Assembly: GCA_002839645.1 (NCBI GenBank)
Contig: PGYL01000016.1
Span: forward strand, 49,686 to 95,327
From: Methanomicrobiales archaeon HGW-Methanomicrobiales-2
Lineage (GTDB): Archaea > Halobacteriota > Methanomicrobia > Methanomicrobiales > Methanoculleaceae
Direction: 5' to 3'
Length of the DNA stretch: 45,642 nt
A program made the position numbers and the translations under genes. Below the pieces are notes generated by a model that was not told the origin of the DNA, searched no databases, and saw only the letters and a program-made list of their open reading frames with translations. Position 1 is the stretch's first letter, and each line of letters starts with the position of its first letter. Below are positions 1 to 8,316 of the stretch, in pieces.

Positions 1-346
1 TATCGTCAATTGCCCCGTAGCGGTGCACGACGATATTTCGGAATCCCTTCATTGCCTTCAGGTTCTGCCGCATCTCCGGAGCGAGCACCTCATGCTGCAC
101 GAGGTTATCGAGGATATTCTCATCGGTGCCGGGGACACCGAGATGGAGGTCGGCGTTCAGGATAGCGCATACATCAAAGACGCTTTCGACGGCATACTCG
201 ATGCGCTTGTAGATGCCGTCCTTTACGATGCCGAGCTGCCTGAACAAATCGGGTGAATCGGGGAGATGTTCTTTGACCATATCGACACTCTCCGTCATCT
301 CCCGGAGTTTGATGCGGATTGCCGTATCCCGGAGTTTTTCCGTCAC
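1..346 (-). CDS. hepT: HepT-like HEPN toxin (DUF86), C-terminus cut by window edge
   Basis: This reading frame starts with GTG at 346, overlapping the stop of the upstream nucleotidyltransferase by 4 nt, and runs off the window at 1, so about 115 residues are visible. It contains the HEPN toxin active-site motif R-x4-H-x-Y (read as RNIVVHRY near nt 14-37). HEPN proteins of this family are RNases, or targets of AMPylation, in the HepT/MntA toxin-antitoxin systems. The visible body is helical with the IYKRIEYAVESVFDVC helix typical of DUF86. The partner gene directly upstream and the translational coupling support the call. The extreme C-terminus is not visible. Family assignment is strong; toxicity in this organism is inference. 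Confidence 0.88.
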   Translation of the reverse strand, partial: MTEKLRDTAIRIKLREMTESVDMVKEHLPDSPDLFRQLGIVKDGIYKRIEYAVESVFDVCAILNADLHLGVPGTDENILDNLVQHEVLAPEMRQNLKAMKGFRNIVVHRYGAIDD

Positions 347-729
347 ACCATAGCCTCTTTACCAATGTAATCGTACAGGCGGTGCTTGAAGTCGTCGAAG
401 TCGCGGATCGTCTGATAAGCAATGTCGTAGAGGAACCGCTCGTCGGGGCAGTAAAGAACCCGTCCGCGCAAGACCTCTATCTGGACGTAAAGCGGCAGGT
501 GAGTGAAGATCTGGATATCGTAGCGGTCATCGGAGAGTTCTGAAAGCGCCGCAAACCGGAACCGGCCAGCCTCCTCACGGCCGCCATCATAGTAAATGCA
601 GAGATCGATGTCGGAGTCCGTTCTCGCCCGCTCTTCGGCAACGGAACCGTAGAGGATGATGAAGCGGACCTTCTCGAAACCCTCGACACTTCTGAGCCGC
701 TCAAGCGCATGTCGGACGTTCCTTTCCAT
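343..729 (-). CDS. mntA: MntA-like minimal nucleotidyltransferase antitoxin
   Basis: A 128-residue protein with the minimal nucleotidyltransferase signature GS-x10-D-x-D (G28 S29, D40, D42; read as GSVAEERARTDSDIDL). Proteins of this size next to HEPN toxins neutralise them, in characterised cases by adding AMP to the toxin's tyrosine. The ATG at 729 is preferred over longer in-frame starts because it follows a GGGGTGAAAG ribosome-binding site and the conserved fold begins there; the longer upstream frame has no recognisable protein. It is followed by hepT with a 4-nt overlap, so the pair is one operon. Substrate and chemistry are inferred from the family. Confidence 0.9.
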   Translation of the reverse strand: MERNVRHALERLRSVEGFEKVRFIILYGSVAEERARTDSDIDLCIYYDGGREEAGRFRFAALSELSDDRYDIQIFTHLPLYVQIEVLRGRVLYCPDERFLYDIAYQTIRDFDDFKHRLYDYIGKEAMV

Positions 730-752
730 CGCTTTCACCCCGGGCGTGCCCG

Positions 753-766
753 AAAATCTATATGTT
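753..766 (-). promoter_or_regulatory. Possible TATA box for mntA-hepT
   Basis: The minus strand reads CATATAGA about 30 nt before the mntA ATG, in an otherwise GC-rich 304-nt gap (730-1033). Spacing is slightly short for a leader that keeps the whole ribosome-binding site, so this is tentative. The rest of the gap holds no gene I can support. Confidence 0.4.
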
Positions 767-1033
767 CTAGATGGGGACGCTTGTGTATTAACGTTACCCG
801 CGATAGGGTAGTTGGGCACCCTTGTTGGAATACTATCCGGCCCTGGCACCGACGGGGCTCTTCCCGGGTGCTCATGGTCGAATCTTCCTCCTGTCCCTAT
901 GAAACCCTGTTCTCTCCTCAGTCTCATCCCCGGCCGGAAAACAGCAGGCTCCGGGTGGATGCCGGCAGCTCCCTGGATCACCCGCCCTTAAGTAGTACAA
1001 AACCTCAACCTCAATCAGGATAGGATTACTCAC

Positions 1034-2557
1034 ATGAAACTGACTGTAAAACTGCTCGACATCGCAAACCGGGGGGTTCTCCTCCACAGCACCGACGCAC
1101 GGAGTATGCGGGTTCGTGACGGCGACCGCGTCCAGCTCGCCGACGAAGCGACCGGAAAGACCGCCCAGGCCCACGTCGACACCACCGGGTCGCTCATCGA
1201 GCCCGGCATCATCGGCGTCTACCGGCCGCTGAACGCCACGCTTGCCGTCGACGAGGGGGCTTTTGTCGAGGTCCGTGGCGCCGAGCGGCCGGCATCGCTC
1301 GCACATATCAAGAAGAAGATGGACGGCGGCCGGTTCACCAAGGACGAGACCCTGGATATCGTCAGGGATATCGTCAACGACACCCTCTCACCCGGTGAGA
1401 TAACTGCTTACATCACCGCATCTTACATCAACGGCCTTGATATGGATGAGGTGGAATTCCTGACGAGAGCCACGGTCGATACCGGGGAACGCCTCCATTT
1501 CACCCGGCACCCCGTCGTCGACAAGCACTCCATCGGAGGTGTGCCCGGGAACAAGATCACCCTCCTGATCGCACCGATCATCGCCGCGAGCGGCCTTTTG
1601 ATCCCCAAGACCAGCTCCCGGGCCATCACCGGCGCCGGCGGGACCGCTGACCTCATGGAAGTCCTCGCGCCCGTCTCGTTCCCGGCGCTCGAGGTGCAGC
1701 AGATGACCCAGAAGGTCGGCGGCGTCATCGTCTGGGGCGGGGCCACGAACATCGCTCCCGCCGACGACAAGATCATCACCTACGAGTACCCGCTCAAGAT
1801 CGACGCCCGGGGACAGATGATCGCGAGCGTTATGGCCAAGAAGTTCGCCGTCGGCGCCGATATCGTGGTCATCGATATCCCGGTCGGCCGGAACACCAAG
1901 ATCGCGACGGCCCAGGAAGGGCGGAAGCTCGCCAGGGAGTTCATCGAACTCGGCGAGCGGCTCGGCATGCGGGTCGAGTGCGCGTTAAGCTACGGGGAGT
2001 CGCTCGTCGGCCACACCATCGGCCCGAACCTCGAGGTGCATGAGGCGCTCGCCATACTCGAAGGGTCGACCGAACCGAACTCCCTGATCCAGAAGAGTCT
2101 CTCCCTCGCCGGGATTGCACTCGAAATGGCCGGGAAGGCCGCACAGGGACAGGGAGCCCAGGTGGCTGCAGATATCCTCCACAGCGGCAAGGCACTCGAT
2201 AAGATGCGGCAGATCATCGAGATCCAGGGCGGTGACCCGGCAGTGAAGGCCGAGGATATTGTTCCCGGGGAGTACCGGTTCGATGTAAATGCGCCGCAGG
2301 ACGGCTACGTCATCGAACTGAACAACAGCGCGCTCGTCACGCTCGCCCGGCTCGCGGGCTCACCCTACGACCACGGTGCGGGGCTCGAAATTCATGCAAA
2401 GAAGGGGACCCGGGTCAGGAAGGGCGATCCCATCTTCACCATCTATGCCGAGCGCGAATGGCGGCTTGAGCGTGCGATCGAGGTGGGCCGGACGCTGATG
2501 CCGGTGGTCGTGGAGGGGATGGTCCTTGAGCGCGTTCCCCCGGAGCGCTGGGTGTAA
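1034..2557 (+). CDS. deoA: AMP phosphorylase (thymidine phosphorylase family)
   Basis: A 507-residue protein of the archaeal AMP phosphorylase family, which phosphorolyses nucleoside 5'-monophosphates to the base and ribose 1,5-bisphosphate. Residues 1-85 form the extra N-terminal beta-barrel domain of the archaeal enzyme; residues 85-420 carry the nucleoside-phosphorylase core with [11 protein letters not shown] (164-174, phosphate site) and the family signature [18 protein letters not shown] (194-211); the C-terminal alpha/beta domain follows. In other archaea the product feeds ribose-1,5-bisphosphate isomerase and form III Rubisco; neither is in this window. The length is typical (about 500). 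It is a single gene, with a weak TATA-like CTTAAGTAG near 987 and no clear ribosome-binding site. Confidence 0.93.
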   Translation: MKLTVKLLDIANRGVLLHSTDARSMRVRDGDRVQLADEATGKTAQAHVDTTGSLIEPGIIGVYRPLNATLAVDEGAFVEVRGAERPASLAHIKKKMDGGRFTKDETLDIVRDIVNDTLSPGEITAYITASYINGLDMDEVEFLTRATVDTGERLHFTRHPVVDKHSIGGVPGNKITLLIAPIIAASGLLIPKTSSRAITGAGGTADLMEVLAPVSFPALEVQQMTQKVGGVIVWGGATNIAPADDKIITYEYPLKIDARGQMIASVMAKKFAVGADIVVIDIPVGRNTKIATAQEGRKLAREFIELGERLGMRVECALSYGESLVGHTIGPNLEVHEALAILEGSTEPNSLIQKSLSLAGIALEMAGKAAQGQGAQVAADILHSGKALDKMRQIIEIQGGDPAVKAEDIVPGEYRFDVNAPQDGYVIELNNSALVTLARLAGSPYDHGAGLEIHAKKGTRVRKGDPIFTIYAEREWRLERAIEVGRTLMPVVVEGMVLERVPPERWV

Positions 2558-2596
2558 ACCGAAGCACTCAAGTTTTCGGCCGCGATACACTCCAGC

Positions 2597-3991
2597 ATGT
2601 TGGAACGTCGTCTCATCATAGTCCTTCTCGTCTCCTGCGCCCTCCTCTGTTGCACGGCGCAGGCGGTCACCCTGCGCATCAGCGTGGCCGACGAGAAGAC
2701 CGATAACGCGCTCGTCGATGCCTCCATATACGTCGACGGCGACTATGTAGGAAGCACCGCATCTGACGGCACCTACTCCTACGTCCATTCAGGGAAGAAG
2801 GACCTGTATCTGAAGATCGTCCGGAAAGGCTACCGAAACTGGGTAGACTACGTCGATTACGACACAAACCGTGTCCAGATAGATCTGATCCGGGAGGACG
2901 CGACCCTCACGTTCGAGCTCTACGATGCGGGGACGCTGAAACCGATTATCGGTGCCGTGGTGCGCGTCGAGGGTACGGATTACTCCGACTCGGAAGTCAC
3001 CGGCAGCACCGGTAGCACCAATTTCCCGGTGAAAGCGAACGAATTGTACAACGTCGAGATCCGCGCGTCGGGTTACCACGACCTCTCGAAGACCGTGCAG
3101 ATGGAAAGCAGCGCAAAAACTGTCCAGTACTGGCTCTTTTCCAACAACCTCCTGGCGATTCAGGTCCGGGACGGTGAGACCTCTGCTCCCCTCAAGAGCG
3201 CGGAGGTCTTTATCGACGGCACAAGTGCCGGAGTGACCGACGCCGACGGCAGGCTGCCGCTCCACCTGGAACGGGCGAAGCGGTATTCCCTCAGGGTCAC
3301 GGCGCCCGACTACCAGTCCTACCAGGAGAGCCGTTACCTTGAGGTGGACGATGTCCTCCTCGCGGTCTCTCTCTCGAAATCGGCCTACCCTGTCTCGATA
3401 ACGGCCTTCAACGAGGCGACGAAGCCGGTCGAGGGGGCTGAGGTCTACCTCAACGGGACGCTGCAGGGCAAGACCAGCCAGTACGGTCGGTTCGTGCTCT
3501 CCGAGCTCCATGCAGGCACCTACCTGATCGGGGTGAAGGCACCCGGTTACGCGGACTGGAGCGTGACGCGCCAGATCTCCGGGCAGGGGGAGGACATCGT
3601 CGCCGAGCTCGGTTACGACCGGGCGAGCGTCACCATCCGCGCGGAAGGTCCCGATCGGAAAGCGATGGCCGATGCGGTGATTGTCATCGACGGCCAGGTA
3701 GTCGGGGTGACCGACAGCCTGGGATACTTCAAAACGGCGCTCGCTACCAATAAGGTCTATGCCGTCACCGCCGCCCGTGACGGCTACCGGAATATCTCGG
3801 TCAATGCTGAGATCCCGCTCGGCACGACGGAGTTCACCGTTCCGCTCGTCATGGAACAGGACTTTAATGTCTGGGTGCTCGTGGCCGGCGTCGGGGTTGT
3901 CGCCGTGGTTATCCTCGCGGTGGTCGCGATCGTGCGGCACAGGCGGGCCGGACAGAATAGGGGTGGGTCACGCGGCCGGGACAGCCTGTAG
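2597..3991 (+). CDS. Secreted, membrane-anchored protein with five carboxypeptidase-regulatory/PEGA-like repeats
   Basis: A 464-residue exported protein of unknown function. Residues 1-23 are a signal peptide (hydrophobic run ending in AQA). Five beta-sandwich repeats of about 80 residues follow (roughly 24-100, 101-182, 183-262, 263-343, 344-420), each with the pattern 'A-V-hydrophobic-V-D-G-x-x-x-G-x-T-D-x-x-G' then an aromatic 'GY' turn, as in carboxypeptidase-regulatory-like and PEGA domains. Residues 423-446 are one transmembrane helix followed by an Arg-rich cytoplasmic tail (RHRRAGQNRGG). The protein is thus displayed outside and anchored at its C-terminus. It lies 39 nt after deoA but in a different functional setting. 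Binding partner unknown. It may be a structural spacer or adhesin next to the surface-protein island. Confidence 0.85.
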   Translation: MLERRLIIVLLVSCALLCCTAQAVTLRISVADEKTDNALVDASIYVDGDYVGSTASDGTYSYVHSGKKDLYLKIVRKGYRNWVDYVDYDTNRVQIDLIREDATLTFELYDAGTLKPIIGAVVRVEGTDYSDSEVTGSTGSTNFPVKANELYNVEIRASGYHDLSKTVQMESSAKTVQYWLFSNNLLAIQVRDGETSAPLKSAEVFIDGTSAGVTDADGRLPLHLERAKRYSLRVTAPDYQSYQESRYLEVDDVLLAVSLSKSAYPVSITAFNEATKPVEGAEVYLNGTLQGKTSQYGRFVLSELHAGTYLIGVKAPGYADWSVTRQISGQGEDIVAELGYDRASVTIRAEGPDRKAMADAVIVIDGQVVGVTDSLGYFKTALATNKVYAVTAARDGYRNISVNAEIPLGTTEFTVPLVMEQDFNVWVLVAGVGVVAVVILAVVAIVRHRRAGQNRGGSRGRDSL

Positions 3992-4252
3992 GCCCCCAAC
4001 CCCTTTCTTTTGGTTCGGGTTCCCGCAGTGCATTTTTCCCTGGGCTCGGCGACCGGATTGGTCCCTGGAGGAAAGATCGTTGTGTATGACGGGGAGCCAA
4101 TATCTATTGTTTCATATTAGGGCCGGTGTGTGGAAAATATGTTCACTTAGGGCGGATATCGTTCTTTGATTCGATAAAGGGGCTTTTTAAGCGGTCTCTT
4201 TAATTAATAACATTTATATGGCATGGTGTGTCAGGAAGACATACGGTGACGT
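3992..4252. other. Intergenic region ahead of the surface-protein island
   Basis: It holds a pyrimidine-rich stretch with short T runs after the upstream stop (about 4003-4015), a plausible terminator, and the TATA element of the next gene. I see no gene in it. Confidence 0.5.
4212..4220 (+). promoter_or_regulatory. TATA box for the 4253 surface-protein gene
   Basis: ATTTATATG in an AT-rich patch about 37 nt before the ATG at 4253, followed by a GGTGA ribosome-binding site at 4245-4249. This spacing fits a short leadered transcript. Confidence 0.6.
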
Positions 4253-7200
4253 ATGAACAGATGGACGTATGTATGCCTGGTGGTAGGGCTGCTTCTGCTG
4301 GTGGCCCCTGCCAGTGCGCTGATACCTGACAATATTACCCTTAGCACCGATAAGCCGTGGCTGACGGCGGGGAGTGGGGAGACCGCGACCATCACGGTGC
4401 AGGTCTCGAACAGCACTTCCGGCAACGTCTCGTTTCCTGGTGTTGCTATCAATTTTGCAGCAGATAGCGTATATGGCAGTATTTTGCCTGCTTCGGCACT
4501 GACGGACAGTGCAGGTCTGGCAACGGCAGTCTTCACCCCCACGACGCGCAGTGGGGGTGCGACGATCACGGCCGGGTTCTTCTCCCAGGGCCAGGAGGTA
4601 AGCGACGCTACGGTCTGCCGGGTTGATCACGCGGCCCCGTACGTTATTGCCGATACCCTGTACGAGCCGGAGGTGACCGTCGGGGAGACGACGGCGATCG
4701 CCGTCAGGGTGGCGGACCGGTATGGCAACCCGGTGGACAGCCGGCGGGAGGATGCCCTGAATACACCCTCCGAGACCGTGCACTTCATGGTGGGCTCTCC
4801 CACCGGGAACGCGACGTTCATCGGAGCCGTGATGCTGGAAGAAATAGCGGTGAAGGTGGATGCGACCGGGAACGCCACGGCAATGCTTCTGGTCGATACG
4901 ACGGCGGGGGAGCATCTTGTCTTTATCCAGCCACCGGAGCCGGTCAAAAGCGACTACATCTCCATCATCGGCGTAGCGGACGGTGGGGTGTCCAGTGTCA
5001 TATTGACAGCTGATCCGGCCAGCGGTTCCGTCCCGGCCGATGGGGATAAGAAGGTCGAACTCACCTACACCCTGGTTGACAGGTACGGGAACCGCGTCGC
5101 CGGGCAGGGCCTCTGGGTGAACGCCTCGATACAGCGGGGGGACCGGCCGGCAGAGGAGGAGAGCGCTCTCCTGCACTCCAACCGCTACGGGCAGGTGATG
5201 GTCACCTACGGGCCCGAGGACTCCGTCGGCATCGCGACCGTCATCGCAACGGCAGCCGCGAACGCGAGTGTGAGCGTGTCAAAGGAGGTGGTGTTTACCA
5301 GCACCGACCCGACGAACATGCTCCTCTCCGCAAACCCACAGTCGATGCCGAGCCGGGACGTCAAATCCAACAGTGTTTCGCAGATCCGGGCCAAGGTGAT
5401 GGATGTCAAGGGGAACCCGGTCGAGAGCCAGACGGTGGAGTTCGAGATCGTCACCGGGTCGGTCGATGTCGGTGAGTATAACCAGACAGGGGCGCCATAC
5501 CTCGCCACGGGCCTGAATATGACGTCCACTGAGACCAATGCCGATGGGTATGCAATTGTGGAGTTCCACCCGGGCGCGTTTACAATCGATGAGGACGCGG
5601 AGGGCTGGAGCGAGACCGCAACCGGCACGGCGACCGTCCGGGCGACATGGAACGGCACCGTCCGAAATCTCGAACTGACCTGGAAGAACTACCCCTACCT
5701 CTCCGTGGAGACGGCGGTCTCCCCCGAGACGGTCGCGGTGAACGAGACGGTCAACGTCACGATCCGGCTGAAGGGTGACGGCTGGGCGCTCCAGCCGGAC
5801 CCGATCAATGTGGTGCTCTGCACGGATCGTTCGGGGAGCATGCTCAAGGACTACCCTGACCGCATGGTCAAGGCAATGGAAGCCTCCAAGCTCTTTAATG
5901 TTCAGATGAACTATCCACGCGACCGTCTGGGGCTCGTCTCCTTTGGCAAAAACGGGGAAACCGATCTCATCGGTTACGGATATCGTGAATGGTTGGGTCG
6001 GGATAACCGTGAGGATGATGATCTCAGTTATCGTTCTGATCATTACCCCGCCGATCGTAAGGATTATGCTGATTATGCCACCGTTGACCTCCCGATGAGC
6101 GCTGATCCCTCGGTAATTAACGCAACCATCGAACATATGGTCCCCGATTGGGGAACGCCGATGCGGTCCGGTATTTACCGGGCGATCAATGAACTGAGCA
6201 TTAATGGCAGTCCCGATGCCGTGAAAGCCGTTATCGTCCTGTCTGACGGGGACTATAATCACTATGGCGATCCGCTTGCACGCGGCAGCGCACAATGGTT
6301 AGATGCATCGCAGTTCAGTGACTGCACGCAACATTATCTCCCCTTTGTTGGGCTAGGGGAAGGAAAGACGAGCAATCAGAACATGTCGGTGTATGCAACG
6401 AGCAAGGACATCCGCATTTATTCGATTGCGTTTGCAAACGATCTCTCCGATGATGGTAAGAAAACCCTCCGAATTCTGGCGGAGTCGACCGGGGGGAAGT
6501 ACTACTATGCACCCACCGGCGACGACCTCGCCCTGATCTACACGGAAATTGCAGGCGCTCTCAAGACCGAGGCCGGCGTCGACACCGAACTGGACATCGT
6601 CTTTGAGAACGTTGAAGTAAATGGGGTGCCTGAGATGAATGGTGCTGACGTCTTCGACTACGTCCACGAGGACGGGGTCTCGACCGTCATCGAGAGCTGG
6701 GTCGACAACGAGACGGGACCCTATACGATCATCTCCCGTCATACCCGCGACGACACGCCAAACTGGACTCCGACAAACCCGCATCTTCCCTTCGACATCG
6801 GCACCGTGCGTCTCGGCCAGACCTGGGAGACGACCTTCAGTCTCAAGGTTTTGGAAGAGGGGAACATCAACGTCTTCGGTCCCAATTCGAAAATAACCTT
6901 CAATGGCGGCGCTGATTCGCTGGAGCTCCCCGACACCTTCATCACGGCCGTCCCCGACCTCAACAACACGGGGATTACAAGTTCCTGGATCGCCGTGGTT
7001 CTTGATGACCCGGTCCCCCCCGCTGGGCAGGATGCATTCACCGACACCGTCCCGTTGACCTGGACCGTCACCTACAACGGCACCCGGGATATCGACGAGG
7101 CGCTCTCCTACTCGAACGACAACGGACGGTCATGGACCGTTTTCTGGACCAAGACGGTGGATCGCACGGCAGAACCGGGCGAGACTCTGGCGGGCGAGAC

Positions 7201-7345
7201 CCTGATGGATGTCAAGAGCCTCCCTGCTGGCGATTATCACATCCGCACGATCGCCTCGGCTCTCGATGCCCCCGAAGCCACGGATACGACGAATGCCCCG
7301 GTTAGTATCGGGAACGCATCGGGTACCTATATCAGGATCGGGTAG
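4253..7345 (+). CDS. Large surface protein: Ig-like (Big-1/invasin type) repeats plus von Willebrand A domain, paralogue A
   Basis: A 1030-residue secreted protein. Residues 1-23 are a signal peptide ending in ASA. Three to four Ig-like domains follow (about 24-510) of the Big-1/invasin kind, with repeated 'D.YGNPV..' and 'G.A...F.P' motifs; then a von Willebrand A domain (about 515-745) with an intact metal-ion site D-x-S-x-S (D525-R-S-G-S) and a later LSDGDYN; then a C-terminal beta region (about 760-1030). No transmembrane anchor or sorting motif is visible, so attachment to the cell surface is unexplained. It is paralogous along its full length to the gene at 8317. The A-domain core (nt about 5850-6480) uses more AT-rich codons than its flanks. 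Likely an adhesin or cell-contact protein; function is inference. Confidence 0.85.
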   Translation: MNRWTYVCLVVGLLLLVAPASALIPDNITLSTDKPWLTAGSGETATITVQVSNSTSGNVSFPGVAINFAADSVYGSILPASALTDSAGLATAVFTPTTRSGGATITAGFFSQGQEVSDATVCRVDHAAPYVIADTLYEPEVTVGETTAIAVRVADRYGNPVDSRREDALNTPSETVHFMVGSPTGNATFIGAVMLEEIAVKVDATGNATAMLLVDTTAGEHLVFIQPPEPVKSDYISIIGVADGGVSSVILTADPASGSVPADGDKKVELTYTLVDRYGNRVAGQGLWVNASIQRGDRPAEEESALLHSNRYGQVMVTYGPEDSVGIATVIATAAANASVSVSKEVVFTSTDPTNMLLSANPQSMPSRDVKSNSVSQIRAKVMDVKGNPVESQTVEFEIVTGSVDVGEYNQTGAPYLATGLNMTSTETNADGYAIVEFHPGAFTIDEDAEGWSETATGTATVRATWNGTVRNLELTWKNYPYLSVETAVSPETVAVNETVNVTIRLKGDGWALQPDPINVVLCTDRSGSMLKDYPDRMVKAMEASKLFNVQMNYPRDRLGLVSFGKNGETDLIGYGYREWLGRDNREDDDLSYRSDHYPADRKDYADYATVDLPMSADPSVINATIEHMVPDWGTPMRSGIYRAINELSINGSPDAVKAVIVLSDGDYNHYGDPLARGSAQWLDASQFSDCTQHYLPFVGLGEGKTSNQNMSVYATSKDIRIYSIAFANDLSDDGKKTLRILAESTGGKYYYAPTGDDLALIYTEIAGALKTEAGVDTELDIVFENVEVNGVPEMNGADVFDYVHEDGVSTVIESWVDNETGPYTIISRHTRDDTPNWTPTNPHLPFDIGTVRLGQTWETTFSLKVLEEGNINVFGPNSKITFNGGADSLELPDTFITAVPDLNNTGITSSWIAVVLDDPVPPAGQDAFTDTVPLTWTVTYNGTRDIDEALSYSNDNGRSWTVFWTKTVDRTAEPGETLAGETLMDVKSLPAGDYHIRTIASALDAPEATDTTNAPVSIGNASGTYIRIG

Positions 7346-7349
7346 ATTC

Positions 7350-7362
7350 CCTCTCTTTTTTG
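7350..7362 (+). terminator. T-rich terminator after surface protein A
   Basis: CTCTCTTTTTTG starts 5 nt after the stop codon; a T6 run of this kind is the usual archaeal intrinsic termination signal. Confidence 0.5.
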
Positions 7363-7503
7363 AGCGTCCGGTACGTCTGTTCTTCCCGGAACGAACAGGT
7401 CGACGGCCGCCGGAGGACCATCGTTGCTGCACAGGTTGAACCGTGGCCGTGCGTATCCCGGGCTGCGGGCTGGCCTGTCGGCTTTCCCCTCTCATCAACC
7501 CCC

Positions 7504-7836
7504 CTCTGCGACCACCAGTGGGACCGCGACGATCACAGTGACTGTCTCGCGTGAGGACAGCGAGACGGTGATGGTGCAGAAAAAGACGTTTGAGCAGCCG
7601 ATCGATCACGCGGCCCCATACCGGATCGCAAACGCCTGGTATTCGCCGGAAGTGACTGTTGGGAGACTACGGAGATTATCGTCCGGATGGTCGACCGCTG
7701 CGGGAATGCGGTGGACGGCCAGCGGGAGGCCGAGACCGTGCTCTTCATGGTGGGCTCGCCTGAGGATGCCTCAGCCAGGCTGGTCCAGAGTGTAACCGGT
7801 GGAGCGAACGGAAGCGCGTACATACGAATGCAGTAA
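7504..7836 (+). pseudogene. Frameshifted fragment of a third surface-protein paralogue
   Basis: Translating 7508-7660 gives TSGTATITV ... DHAAPYRIANAWYSPEVTVG, which aligns with the second Ig-like domain of the gene at 4253 (DHAAPYVIADTLYEPEVTVG). At the G run 7661-7663 the frame breaks. Dropping back one base restores ETTEIIVRMVDRCGNAVDGQ and ETVLFMVGSP, again matching paralogue A (ETTAIAVRVADRYGNPVDS, ETVHFMVGSP). One G has therefore been lost from a G4 run, and the restored frame then ends at TAA 7834-7836. There is no signal peptide, A domain or C-terminal part, so it is a decayed internal piece of a third gene. Confidence 0.85.
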
Positions 7837-8316
7837 AAATTCACGGTCCCTCTTTTTGGGAGGGGCCCCTTCCCGGAGACGGTGGGGAACCCATGTGGTC
7901 CGCCGCCCCGCCGTGCCTCTCCGGCTCCTCCTCTCCGGTTGCGGGGCCGGGCTCCGCACACGTGGCCTCCCGTTTACCTGCACAAACCTGTATTTAACTC
8001 TCACGGAACACCCTCTTCCCCGTGGAGGTTCTTTTTTAGTTGAAAATGTATAAAATTGTTTCAATCGATAATTTGGGGGTCAATATCCCTCGTTTCGTGA
8101 TCCCGTATGTGCGGAAAATACAGCGAAGGATCACTATATGATTGTTGTGTGGCACACGAGATGGTCCTGCTAAGATTTTGATTGAAAAATACCCTGAGAT
8201 TTCTTTCTTACTGGTAATCAGGGCAATAAATGCGTATATTAAATATACTCTCCAGACTGGGATCAAATAATAATCATTATATATATGATGTGGGATCACG
8301 GCACCTTGATCTCAGT
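7837..8316. other. Intergenic region, AT-rich in its second half
   Basis: The first half is GC-rich. From about 8030 to 8316 the base composition turns strongly AT-rich, unlike the rest of the window, with several TATA-like stretches (near 7990, 8232-8245 and 8276-8287) and a CCCTGA/TCAGGG inverted repeat around 8190-8222. I see no supported gene. It is probably the upstream control region of the 8317 gene, or a scar left when the third paralogue decayed. Confidence 0.5.
8276..8287 (+). promoter_or_regulatory. TATA box for the 8317 surface-protein gene
   Basis: ATTATATATATG about 35 nt before the ATG at 8317, which would give a leader of only a few nucleotides. Confidence 0.6.

Noticed and set aside
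343-981. Longer 212-residue form of the MntA-like protein
   Set aside because: The first 84 residues are non-conserved and the ribosome-binding site lies just before the internal ATG at 729.
2789-3940. Long minus-strand frame (383 codons) opposite the repeat-protein gene
   Set aside because: It is Arg/Asp/His-rich with no signal, domain or ribosome-binding site, and mirrors the codon pattern of the plus-strand gene, which has a signal peptide, five repeats and an anchor.
5279-6295. Minus-strand frame (338 codons) opposite surface protein A
   Set aside because: No recognisable motif; it spans the conserved von Willebrand A coding region of the other strand.
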